Source: Planctomycetota bacterium
GTDB taxonomy: Bacteria; Planctomycetota; MHYJ01; JACQXL01
NCBI GenBank assembly: GCA_016208805.1
Contig: JACQXL010000004.1
Location: forward strand, 1 to 18,245
DNA length: 18,245 bases
Direction: 5' to 3'
Shown: piece after piece, positions 7,107 to 13,665 of the stretch
Position numbering within the stretch: position 1 is the stretch's first letter
How the letters are laid out: the number at the start of each line of letters is the position of its first letter
Program-made: the position numbers and the translations under genes
The notes under the pieces: model-generated
Told to the model about the DNA's origin: nothing
Databases searched by the model: none
Seen by the model: the letters and a program-made list of their open reading frames with translations, nothing else

Positions 7107-8192
7107 CATCTGGGTCAACTGCTCGTTGTGATGAACGCCCGGTTTGAGTAGCGCTGTCCGAACAAATGCGTCCTGCAGTTTATCAAGGCTAATGCCGTTT
7201 GTCCGTAGAATAGGTTTAATGTCAACCGTATCCGTAGACAAAAGGCAGGCCTTCAATTGGCCGTCGGCCGTGAGCCGGAGTCGGTTACAGGTTGCGCAGA
7301 AGGGCTGGCTGACCGCGGTGATGAATCCGATAACACCTTTGGCGCCGGCTAACTGGTAATAACGGGCCGGACCCTGGCCCATCCGGCGGTTGACCGGTTC
7401 AAGCCGGCCCAGCATATTGATTTGGTCAAGCAACTGCCGGGCCGAGATGGTCCAGCCCGGGGGCGATTCTTGTCCCGACGCTACGGTCGGGGCTCCGTTG
7501 CGACTCCGCCAGTTACCGCCCCGCCATAAGCGGCGGGACTCCGCTGTGGCTCCGCACGGCATATACTCTATAAACCGGACGGCCAGCGGTTTATCTATCG
7601 TCAGCCGGGCAAAGTCTAATACCTCGTCCTGATTATAACCGTTCATCACCACGGTATTAATCTTGATATTCCGGTAACCGCAGTTGAGCAGGGCATCAAT
7701 CCCGGACCGGACGGCTTTGAGCCCGTCAACCCCGCCCCGACGCTCCGGTCGGGACTCCCCGCCTGCGCCAAGGCTTCGGCGGGCAGGCGCTGCGGCTACG
7801 CCGCTTAACCTGGCGAAGGTGTCTGCTTTAAGGGAATTGAGACTGACATTGACGCTGTTGATGCCCAGCCGGTGCAGGTCGGCGGCATATTCTTTCAGGA
7901 GCAGTCCGTTGGTGGTCAGCGAGACCCCTTCTACCGCCGGGGTCTTAATCAGGTTTTCCAGAAAGTTGATAATGCCGGAGCGGATTAACGGCTCGCCGCC
8001 GGTAATCCTGAACCTGGTGATGCCCAGTCCCAGCGCAGTTTTGGCCACCTGCAATATTTCTTCGTATGAAAGGATTTCTTCTTTGGGCAGGAGCGGCACG
8101 CCGGCCGGCGGCATACAGTAAATGCATCTGAAGTTACACCGGTCGGTAATAGAAATGCGCAAGTAATTGGTCCGCCGGCCGTAGTTGTCCAT
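7089..8192 (-). CDS. moaA: GTP 3',8-cyclase MoaA (radical SAM, molybdopterin synthesis)
   Basis: First step of molybdenum cofactor synthesis. The start at 8192 gives MDNYGRRTNYLRISITDRC, and an AAAGG lies 4 bases upstream; an ATG 12 bases earlier has no such site. The radical SAM cluster is C19-x3-C23-x2-C26, with the SAM motif TGGEPL. The second cluster is formed by FCATCNRLRLTADGQ and the following KACLLS. The protein ends in GG, the conserved C-terminal double glycine. At 367 residues it is longer than the usual 320-340 because of two palindromic stretches: AAAPARRSLGAGGESRPERR after RLSGV, and a stretch of about 30 residues after IEYMPCG. Removing the first gives RLSGVDGLKAVRSGID, as in relatives. 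It lies 85 bases after rex on the same strand. Other moa genes are not in the window. Confidence 0.94.
   Translation of the reverse strand: MDNYGRRTNYLRISITDRCNFRCIYCMPPAGVPLLPKEEILSYEEILQVAKTALGLGITRFRITGGEPLIRSGIINFLENLIKTPAVEGVSLTTNGLLLKEYAADLHRLGINSVNVSLNSLKADTFARLSGVAAAPARRSLGAGGESRPERRGGVDGLKAVRSGIDALLNCGYRNIKINTVVMNGYNQDEVLDFARLTIDKPLAVRFIEYMPCGATAESRRLWRGGNWRSRNGAPTVASGQESPPGWTISARQLLDQINMLGRLEPVNRRMGQGPARYYQLAGAKGVIGFITAVSQPFCATCNRLRLTADGQLKACLLSTDTVDIKPILRTNGISLDKLQDAFVRTALLKPGVHHNEQLTQMSRVGG
7474..7560. repeat. Palindromic insertion in moaA (site 1)
   Basis: CCCGACGCTACGGTCGGG (7474-7491) is a hairpin nearly repeated at 7736-7753. Further on CCCGCCATAAGCGGCGGG (about 7522-7539) is a second hairpin, followed by CTCCGCTGTGGCTCCGCAC. 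The whole is translated on the minus strand after the MoaA motif IEYMPCG. Confidence 0.65.
7736..7787. repeat. Two palindromic repeats inserted in moaA (site 2)
   Basis: 7736-7758 matches 7474-7496 at 21 of 23 bases. 7757-7787 matches 5308-5338 in mnmE at all but one base. Two element types are therefore joined end to end inside one loop of MoaA and are read in frame on the strand opposite to that used in mnmE. Confidence 0.8.
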
Positions 8193-8225
8193 TAAACCTT
8201 TCATAGTGGCTGAACTGGCTCTAAC

Positions 8226-8279
8226 CCCGACAGCAGTCGGGATAAGAAACTCTAAACTCGCTACGCTCGTAGAGTTTCT
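8226..8279 (-). terminator. Hairpin pair after rex; possible terminator or repeat
   Basis: A perfect 10-base stem AGAAACTCTA (8245-8254) / TAGAGTTTCT (8270-8279) overlaps the rex stop codon, and CCCGAC-AGCA-GTCGGG lies next to it (8226-8241). Read on the minus strand there is no long T run after the stem, so termination would be weak; it may equally be another member of the palindromic repeats. It lies between rex and moaA. Confidence 0.4.
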
Positions 8280-8964
8280 AATAATAATCCCCGCCGGATG
8301 TGCCCTGGTCCTGCTCAGTCGTTTCTTCAGCCAGTGAATTAATGTTCTTGGTGATGTAATACGACAGCCGGGCCAGTTCGTTGGTGATGTCTATGTTTAA
8401 GACCCTGATTTCCGGCGGCACCGAGATTCGGCTGGGCGCAAAGTTAAGGATGGCCTGGATACCCGCATCTATCAGGATATTGGTCACCTGCTGGGCTGGA
8501 TCCGAGGGCACGGTCAGGATGGCTATCTTGGTGCCGGTGTTATGCAGAACCAATTTAATGTCGTTGATGTCGTTAATCTTGAGTCCGGCGCAGGCCATCC
8601 CGATTTTCTTGGGGTCGCTGTCAAAGAGGTGGGTAATCCTGAAGCCCTCTGACTTTAACCCTTGGTAGGGCACCAGCGCCCGGCCTAGGTTACCTATCCC
8701 GACCAGCGCCACAGTCCATTCGCGGTCTATCCCTAAAATGCCTTTTATCTGGTGGCCGAGTTCTTCCACATTGTAACCCTTGCCGGGTGTGCCGAACTCG
8801 CCGAAATAAGTCAGGTCTTTCCGAATCTGGGCCGCAGATGAGCCGGTCAGTTTGGCCAGTTCCTCGGAAGAGACGACTTTGGTTTCTCTTGATTCCAGCA
8901 GGGCGCGGTAGTAACGGAACAGCCGCTTAATCGTGTCGGTCGGTATTTTTACTTGTCCTTTCAT
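8278..8964 (-). CDS. rex: Redox-sensing transcriptional repressor Rex
   Basis: DNA-binding repressor released by NADH, controlling fermentation and respiration genes. The winged-helix half has the hallmark AQIRKDLTYFGEFGTPGKGY (45-64). The Rossmann half begins VALVGIGNLGRAL with the GxGxxG dinucleotide motif (G89, G91, G94). The C-terminal part NFAPSRISVPPEIRVLNIDI and LARLSYYI carries the conserved NFAP and dimer/swap region. Length 228 is slightly over the usual 205-220. The start has AAGGA 8 bases upstream. No palindrome resembling a Rex operator (TTGTGA-type dyad) was found in the 109 bases before the gene or before cstA, so targets are not visible here. It follows cstA on the same strand. 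Confidence 0.95.
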   Translation of the reverse strand: MKGQVKIPTDTIKRLFRYYRALLESRETKVVSSEELAKLTGSSAAQIRKDLTYFGEFGTPGKGYNVEELGHQIKGILGIDREWTVALVGIGNLGRALVPYQGLKSEGFRITHLFDSDPKKIGMACAGLKINDINDIKLVLHNTGTKIAILTVPSDPAQQVTNILIDAGIQAILNFAPSRISVPPEIRVLNIDITNELARLSYYITKNINSLAEETTEQDQGTSGGDYY

Positions 8965-9040
8965 ACTTCTTTTCCTTACATAAAAATGTTATTCTGTCAA
9001 GAAGAATTAAATATTTACGAAGTATCCGGTCGGTGCCTGC

Positions 9041-9078
9041 CCTAAAGGTACGCTCTGCGTGGACTATTCTCCTTTAGG
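9041..9078. repeat. Palindrome overlapping the cstA stop codon
   Basis: CCTAAAGG (9041-9048) and CCTTTAGG (9071-9078) are perfect inverted arms, with the small hairpin ACGC-TCT-GCGT between them. It spans the cstA stop. It lacks a T run on the minus strand, so a terminator role is uncertain. Confidence 0.5.
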
Positions 9079-10747
9079 ACATACTGCGTCCTCTGGCGAC
9101 GGTGACGGCCGTTACGGCGATGACGCAGAGCGCCAGGATAAAAAGTATCCCGGCCGTGATTACGATAACTATTTCATGGAGATTAAGCGGCTGGCCCGTA
9201 AAAACCGCCTTTAATCCCGGTATCAACAAAAGCACCAGCGACCAGAAGGTCATCACCATTATGAACACCATTGGAATCAGCGTGACCAGCGGGTTCCGCC
9301 CGGTCCGCCACAACCAGACCGAAATGCCCAACAGCGTCAGGCTGGCCAGCAATTGGTTGCTCGTTCCAAAGACCGGCCAGGCGACCAGATAGGCCTTTTC
9401 CTTGGTTGCCATAAGAAATCCCAGCGGTATTAGCAGGGTAATAAACGCCGCGACCAGTGATGAACCCTTCCACTTCCAGCCCAGCAATTCCTGGAGCACA
9501 TACCGGCCCAATCTGGTGCAGACATCCAGCGTATCATACACAAAAGTGGAAAACGCCAGTAGGGCGAACGACAGGGCAATCTGGAAATCAATGCCGATGA
9601 GTTTCATATACCTGGCAATGCCGGTGGCGTAAATCAGGTTCGGATCTTTCTTGAGCGTTTCGTCGTTGGGCAACAGGAACATCACCGTGGAAAGCGCTAA
9701 TAATGCCACGACGCCCTCAAGAATCATTGAACCATAGCCGACCGTGCGCACATCCGGCTCGCATCTGATTTGTTTGGATGTCGTGCCCGATGCCACGATG
9801 GCGTGGAATCCGGAAATCGCGCCGCAGGCGATAGTGATAAAAAGCAGCGGCATCAGTGGCTTGCCGTTCAAGGCGCTCTGGAGCCCGGCCAGGTTTACGG
9901 CCGGATATTGCGCCTGATACCCGCCGAAGAACACGCCAATCAGGCAGGCCAGAATCGTGCCGTAGAGGAAACATCCGCCCAGATAGCCGCGCGGCTGGAG
10001 CAACAGCCACATCGGGACGACCGCCGCGATAAAGCAATATCCCAGAAGTATCACATCCCACGTCTTGACGCTGGGCGCGGCAAACGTGGAAAGGATGCTT
10101 GACGGCAGATGCGGCCCGAGCCAGACCACGAACAGCACCAGCGGGATAAATATTGTAGTCGCCAGCCAGAGCGGCATCTTGAATTTATACAGACAAACTC
10201 CCATGGCTACGCCTAATAGCAAATACAGAACCGACGAAGCGGCCACGCCCGGGCCGAAGGCCTCGTCTGCAAGTATCGTCTTGAATGTCCCGGCCGTGAT
10301 GTCCGTGAAGGCGATGATGACATATATTAAGGTCAGCCAGATGAATAACAGGAACAGCAGGAAAGCGGTTTTGCTGATATGCTGTTTGACTATCTCGCCG
10401 ATAGAGAGGGCCTTATGGCGGATGGAGGCGACCAGCGCGCCGAAATCGTGCACGCCGCCGATAAAAATAGAGCCGATGACAATCCAGATGACCGCCGGCA
10501 GCCAGCCGAACCAGATGCCGGCCAGGATGGGCCCGACAATCGGCCCGGCCGCGGCTATCGCCGAGAAATGCTGTCCTAACAGGAATCCGCCTTTGGCCGG
10601 CACGTAATCAACGCCGTCATTGACTTCAACCGCCGGCGTGCAGGCATTGGGGTCGAGCCGGAAATACCGGCTCAGGAACCGGCCGTAGAAGATATAACCG
10701 GCCAGCAATAATGCCAGCCCGACGGCCATAACCGATAAAATACTCAT
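9074..10747 (-). CDS. cstA: CstA-family transporter (carbon starvation / pyruvate or peptide uptake)
   Basis: Polytopic inner-membrane protein of about 15 hydrophobic segments. Family signatures are GGFLLGQHFSAIAAAGPIVG near the N-terminus, then GGVHDFGALVASIRHKALSI, ACGAISGFHAIVASGTTSKQ, and FGTSNQLLASLTLL near the end. In E. coli the relatives CstA and BtsT take up pyruvate (and CstA was first linked to peptides); the substrate here cannot be read from sequence. Length 557 is shorter than the about 700 of the E. coli proteins and matches the short form found in other phyla. Its ATG overlaps the rpiB stop by 4 bases (10744-10747), so translation is likely coupled. The last codons run into a palindrome (9041-9078). 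Confidence 0.92.
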   Translation of the reverse strand: MSILSVMAVGLALLLAGYIFYGRFLSRYFRLDPNACTPAVEVNDGVDYVPAKGGFLLGQHFSAIAAAGPIVGPILAGIWFGWLPAVIWIVIGSIFIGGVHDFGALVASIRHKALSIGEIVKQHISKTAFLLFLLFIWLTLIYVIIAFTDITAGTFKTILADEAFGPGVAASSVLYLLLGVAMGVCLYKFKMPLWLATTIFIPLVLFVVWLGPHLPSSILSTFAAPSVKTWDVILLGYCFIAAVVPMWLLLQPRGYLGGCFLYGTILACLIGVFFGGYQAQYPAVNLAGLQSALNGKPLMPLLFITIACGAISGFHAIVASGTTSKQIRCEPDVRTVGYGSMILEGVVALLALSTVMFLLPNDETLKKDPNLIYATGIARYMKLIGIDFQIALSFALLAFSTFVYDTLDVCTRLGRYVLQELLGWKWKGSSLVAAFITLLIPLGFLMATKEKAYLVAWPVFGTSNQLLASLTLLGISVWLWRTGRNPLVTLIPMVFIMVMTFWSLVLLLIPGLKAVFTGQPLNLHEIVIVITAGILFILALCVIAVTAVTVARGRSMS

Positions 10748-11220
10748 AATGATTCGTGCTCCGATATTTTATCAATCCGGCGCTGGTGCCGGCCCGCCCG
10801 ACCGAATGACTTCGGTTGTTCGGGCGGGTCGCCCTCAAACTCCGTCTGGAGCCAGACTTTGATGATTCCTTTCATCTTGTCCTGTTCGATAACCCGCGCG
10901 CCCAGGCATAAAATATTAGCATCGTTGTGCTGGCGCGACATCTCGGCCGTGGATTCATTATGGCAGGCAACCGCCCGGATACCTTTGACCTTGTTGGCCG
11001 CGATGCACATACCTAGCCCGGTGCCGCATATCAAAATCCCGCGTTCGTATTCGCCGCGTCCGACCGCCTCGGCAACCTTGAAAGCATAATCCGGGTAATC
11101 TACCGAGTCCTCGCTATCCGCGCCGAAATCCTGATAAGAATGATTATTCTCTTTCAGGAAGGTCTTGATTAACTCCTTGGTCTTATAGCCGGCGTGGTCA
11201 GAGGCAATAGCAATTTTCAT
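10744..11220 (-). CDS. rpiB: Ribose-5-phosphate isomerase B with a 12-residue palindrome-encoded insertion
   Basis: Interconverts ribose 5-phosphate and ribulose 5-phosphate. IASDHAG opens the protein, ICGTGLGMCIAANKVKGIRA contains the active-site cysteine (C65), and SRQHNDANILCLGARVI carries the catalytic histidine. The C-terminal phosphate-binding motif of the family, FEGGRHxRR, is split: FEG, then DPPEQPKSFGRA (131-142), then GRHQRRIDKI. The 12 extra residues come from a 36-base palindromic stretch. Whether the enzyme tolerates the loop is unknown, but the frame is otherwise intact. The gene overlaps the preceding tsaC-ywlE fusion by 4 bases (11217-11220) and cstA by 4 bases. The pairing with Sua5 and an arginine phosphatase repeats the ywlC-ywlE-ywlF order of Bacillus, where ywlF is rpiB. 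Confidence 0.93.
   Translation of the reverse strand: MKIAIASDHAGYKTKELIKTFLKENNHSYQDFGADSEDSVDYPDYAFKVAEAVGRGEYERGILICGTGLGMCIAANKVKGIRAVACHNESTAEMSRQHNDANILCLGARVIEQDKMKGIIKVWLQTEFEGDPPEQPKSFGRAGRHQRRIDKISEHESL
10793..10828. repeat. 36-base palindromic insertion in rpiB
   Basis: CCCGCCCGACCGAA on the left and TTCGG-TTGTT-CGGGCGGG on the right form a stem with loop TGAC and a small bulge. The length is exactly 12 codons. Taking it out joins FEG to GRHQRR, the uninterrupted family motif. Confidence 0.85.
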
Positions 11221-12293
11221 AGCAATCGTTCCAATCCTTTATGAATCTTATCACGGCAGAGCCGGTAAGTCTCCAGTTCGCCGCCGATAGGGTCTTCAAT
11301 GTCCTCGCCGGTCGGGTCAAGCAACGTCATCCGGTCCGTCGCCTGCGGTATCCATTCCTTGAGCGTAGTCAGGTGGCCTTTGGTCATCACGTATATCTGG
11401 TCGGATTCTTCTATCAGCGTCATTGTCACCGGCTGGGAACGGTGCCGGCTGATATCGGCGCTGAGTTCTTTGAGCGCCGTGACGGCCAGGTTAGAGGCCG
11501 GGCTGTTATAGATGGCCGATGTGCCGGCCGAGATAATCTTATAGCCCTTTGACTCAAGTTCGTCCACCGGGATATGGAGTTTATCGGCCAGTATCTTTTT
11601 ATAAAGCCCGACCGCCATTGCGCTCCGGCAGGTGTTGCCCGAGCAGACAAAGAGTATCATTTTATATGAGAATTTCTGGATATCCTTTGCGGCGATGGCG
11701 CCTTCCCTTAATATCTCAAACCTGCTATTGTCATCAATCTTTACCACGGTTGAAGAAATGCCGTACCGGCACGGGCCGGCGTCAACTATGATGTCCACCC
11801 GGTCGCCCAATGATTTGATTACTTCATCGGCCGTGCGGTGCGGGGGACTGCCGGCCAGATTAGCGCTGGGCGCGATGACCCGGACACCGGCCAGCCGGAT
11901 GATATCACGAGCCACCCGGTGGTCCGGTAATCTGATGCCGATATAATCTTTATCTGTTGTAGGTAATACCAATGTCAGCGGACCGGGCCAGTATGCCCTG
12001 ATGAGCCGCTGGGCCAGCCGCGGTATCTTGGATACATAATTATAAATAGCATCAATATTGGAAATATGGTATGTGAAAGGGCGCGTATCCGGGCTATTCT
12101 TGACCCTGGTGAGCCGTTCTACGGATTGCGGCATATCGGCGTTCACGCCCAGCCCGTAAACGGTTTCAGTCGGGAATGCCACCAGCCCGCCTGATTGCAG
12201 GACCTTGGCGGCCTTTTCTATCGCCTTTGAGTATTGAGTCGCGTTGTAGGACGGACTATCCTCTGGCACTATCTTGATAACTTCGGCTTGCAT
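11217..12293 (-). CDS. Fusion of L-threonylcarbamoyladenylate synthase (TsaC/Sua5) and a YwlE-type phosphatase
   Basis: The first 210 residues form a YrdC/Sua5 domain that makes threonylcarbamoyl-AMP for the t6A37 tRNA modification: VAFPTETVYGLGVNAD, RVKNSPDTRPFTYHI, YWPGPLTLVL, APSANLAGSPPHRTADEV, STVV and ILREGAI are its motifs. From M212 a low-molecular-weight phosphatase follows: the P-loop FVCSGNTCRSAMA (C217, R223) and the general-acid segment EDPIGG. Threonine stands at the P-loop position (T221) which in Bacillus YwlE selects phosphoarginine, so a protein-arginine phosphatase is predicted rather than a tyrosine phosphatase. The start at 12293 is chosen because AAGGA lies 8 bases upstream; an upstream extension is encoded by repeat DNA (12307-12378). 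The linker shows no stop, so a true fusion is likely; M212 could also serve as an internal start. Confidence 0.92.
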   Translation of the reverse strand: MQAEVIKIVPEDSPSYNATQYSKAIEKAAKVLQSGGLVAFPTETVYGLGVNADMPQSVERLTRVKNSPDTRPFTYHISNIDAIYNYVSKIPRLAQRLIRAYWPGPLTLVLPTTDKDYIGIRLPDHRVARDIIRLAGVRVIAPSANLAGSPPHRTADEVIKSLGDRVDIIVDAGPCRYGISSTVVKIDDNSRFEILREGAIAAKDIQKFSYKMILFVCSGNTCRSAMAVGLYKKILADKLHIPVDELESKGYKIISAGTSAIYNSPASNLAVTALKELSADISRHRSQPVTMTLIEESDQIYVMTKGHLTTLKEWIPQATDRMTLLDPTGEDIEDPIGGELETYRLCRDKIHKGLERLL

Positions 12294-12306
12294 GAATCTT
12301 ATCCTT

Positions 12307-12378
12307 AACACGAATCTCACGAATGAAACGAATACCACTAATAATTCGTGCTATTCGTGGATTTGTGTCATTCGTGTT
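12307..12378. repeat. CACGAAT-type degenerate inverted repeat
   Basis: The left arm repeats ACGAAT units (AACACGAATCTCACGAAT...) and the right arm is an imperfect inverted copy ending CATTCGTGTT. The same family occurs at 15497-15565 and, as a half copy, at about 15886-15922. Here it lies in the leader of the tsaC-ywlE fusion, between it and the divergent DJ-1 gene. Confidence 0.7.
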
Positions 12379-12431
12379 TCCGTTGCCTTTCTTACCTACC
12401 ATTGCCTATCACCACGGTCAAGAAATAATTG

Positions 12432-12460
12432 TTGACCCCGCTATAAATGTGTGCTATACA
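12432..12460 (+). promoter_or_regulatory. Predicted sigma-70 promoter of the DJ-1-like gene
   Basis: TTGACC and TATACA are separated by exactly 17 bases. The start site would fall near 12467, leaving a leader of only about 15 bases which already contains the GGAGG ribosome site (12468-12472), 9 bases before the ATG at 12482. Confidence 0.6.
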
Positions 12461-12481
12461 TACTATTGGAGGTAAAACAAT

Positions 12482-13156
12482 ATGAGAAGTTTATTTGTAG
12501 CATCAATGGTGTTTATATTAATTGTAGTAGTCGGCTGTTCCAAAGAGCCATCCGCGCCGGTCGGGCAGAATCCTCAGACCGCGGTTAGCAAGCAAATCGT
12601 CCATGTTATCCTGGAAATTACATCCGATGTGGTTAAGGGCAAAAGCGCGGCGTTCGTGATTCCTTCCCAGAATTTCCGGGATGAGGAATACCAGACCCCG
12701 CGTCAGATACTGGAAAAAGAAGGCGTGCAGATAACCGTGTTTTCCTCGTCAACCGCGGAGGCAAAGGGGATGCTCGGCAAGGTATTGGTTACGCCTGATA
12801 AAACGCTTGAACAGTTCAACGACAAGGAGTTTGACGCGGTCATCTTTATCGGCGGCACCGGTGCCAAGGAATATTTTGATAGCAATGCCGCTCATATGAT
12901 TGCCCGCAATACGGTCAAAGACAATAAGATTCTTGGGGCCATCTGCCTGGCGCCGCGCATCCTGGCTAACTCCGGCGTGCTGACCGGAAAGACCGCGACC
13001 ATCGTCCCATCCGAAGGCGCTTATCTCAAGACCAAGATGGTCAGATACGAAGACAAAAAGAACGTTTGCATTGACGGCAAGATAATTACGGCCAACGGCC
13101 CGGAGGCGGCGGGGGAGTTCGGGCAGGCGATTCTCAATGCATTGAGGGGTAAATAG
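12482..13156 (+). CDS. DJ-1/PfpI-family lipoprotein
   Basis: A protein of the DJ-1/ThiJ/PfpI superfamily with a lipoprotein signal: the hydrophobic stretch ends in VVVGC with the lipidated cysteine at 19, followed by a Ser/Pro/Gln linker to about residue 40. The domain has the conserved acidic site FRDEEY (about 65-70), FDAVIFIGGTGAKEYF, the nucleophile elbow AICLAPRIL (C155), and the end NGPEAAGEFGQAILNAL. Members include proteases, glyoxalases, deglycases and chaperones; the reaction here cannot be told from sequence. Export to the envelope is unusual for the family, which is mostly cytosolic. A strong GGAGG site precedes the ATG. A second, diverged copy of its last 96 bases lies at 13523-13618. 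Confidence 0.85.
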   Translation: MRSLFVASMVFILIVVVGCSKEPSAPVGQNPQTAVSKQIVHVILEITSDVVKGKSAAFVIPSQNFRDEEYQTPRQILEKEGVQITVFSSSTAEAKGMLGKVLVTPDKTLEQFNDKEFDAVIFIGGTGAKEYFDSNAAHMIARNTVKDNKILGAICLAPRILANSGVLTGKTATIVPSEGAYLKTKMVRYEDKKNVCIDGKIITANGPEAAGEFGQAILNALRGK

Positions 13157-13187
13157 TGCTTTGATGTGTCCCGCGAAGAAATTTCCC

Positions 13188-13216
13188 TTGACATCATTCC
13201 TTGGTTTTGTTATTTA
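13188..13216 (+). promoter_or_regulatory. Possible sigma-70 promoter for hicB
   Basis: TTGACA and TATTTA are separated by 17 bases. The -35 box is perfect and the -10 box weak. AAAGGAG (13226-13232) then precedes the hicB ATG by 6 bases. Confidence 0.45.
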
Positions 13217-13238
13217 TCGAATAATAAAGGAGTGAAAT

Positions 13239-13448
13239 ATGAAGTTCCTAATAACTATCACCAATGATGAAGATGGAGTGTTTATTGCCGAATGTCCAAG
13301 TATTCCCGGCTGTTTAAGCCAGGGGAAGACCGAGAAAGAAGCCATAAAGAATATTAGAGACGCCATTAAAGAATGTCTTGAGGTTCGGGCAGAAAAAGGT
13401 ATGCCTTTAAGTGTGTATTGCATCCTTGTCTATTCCGAACCATCGTGA
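13239..13448 (+). CDS. hicB: HicB-family antitoxin, C-terminus altered by a deletion
   Basis: Small protein of the short HicB type (antitoxin of the HicA mRNA interferase, or an orphan). MKFLITITNDEDGVFIAECP, SIPGCLSQGKTEKEAIKNI and RDAIKECLEVRAEKGMPL match the family's partly folded RNase-H-like domain, which binds and blocks HicA. After GMPL the sequence VYCILVYSEPS does not look like the usual acidic HicB end. Here the DNA, read in another frame, encodes the end of HicA, so a deletion seems to have joined the two genes. It has its own likely promoter and a good ribosome site. Whether the antitoxin still has a partner elsewhere is unknown. Confidence 0.8.
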   Translation: MKFLITITNDEDGVFIAECPSIPGCLSQGKTEKEAIKNIRDAIKECLEVRAEKGMPLSVYCILVYSEPS

Positions 13449-13536
13449 GGTAGCCCGTGGCACGCTTCGGGGCTTGATTGCTCACGCCGGATTAACTGTA
13501 GAAGAATTTATTGCCGCAGTAGAACGTCTGCATTGA
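13411..13536 (+). pseudogene. hicA: Remnant of hicA toxin (C-terminal third)
   Basis: In the frame overlapping the end of hicB, and continuing to a stop at 13534-13536, the DNA encodes SLSIPNHREVARGTLRGL then IAHAGLTVEEFIAAVERLH. This is the HicA ending (VPxHxE-x-x-x-GTLRxIxxxAGLTxEEF). The first two thirds, including the catalytic histidine region, are missing, and there is no start codon in frame after the stop at 13408. The toxin is therefore dead. The order hicB then hicA is one of the two known arrangements. Confidence 0.75.
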
Positions 13537-13618
13537 CGGCAAAATCATCACGGCCAACGGCCCGGAAGCGGCAGGGGAGTTCGGGCAGGCGATTCTTAAG
13601 GCATTGAGAGGTAAATAA
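13523..13618 (+). pseudogene. Truncated second copy of the DJ-1-like gene (last 96 bases)
   Basis: Compared with 13061-13156 it has about ten differences. All but one are third-codon-position changes that keep the amino acid or the stop; one changes Asn to Lys. It encodes NVCIDGKIITANGPEAAGEF then GQAILKALRGK and a TAA. The 5' part is gone and is replaced by the hicBA region. The changes suggest both copies evolved as working genes before this one was cut. Confidence 0.85.
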
Positions 13619-13665
13619 TATCGTAGTATAGTAATGAATGCGTCCCACGAGCAATTGGAGCTACT

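Noticed and set aside
8965..9040. Rex operator before rex
   Set aside because: No TTGTGA-type dyad was found in the stretch.
10065..10607. Plus-strand open frame of 180 codons
   Set aside because: It is antisense to cstA, whose motifs and membrane helices are convincing.
12294..12338. Longer N-terminus of the TsaC-YwlE fusion
   Set aside because: It is encoded by the CACGAAT repeat, while a good ribosome site precedes 12293.
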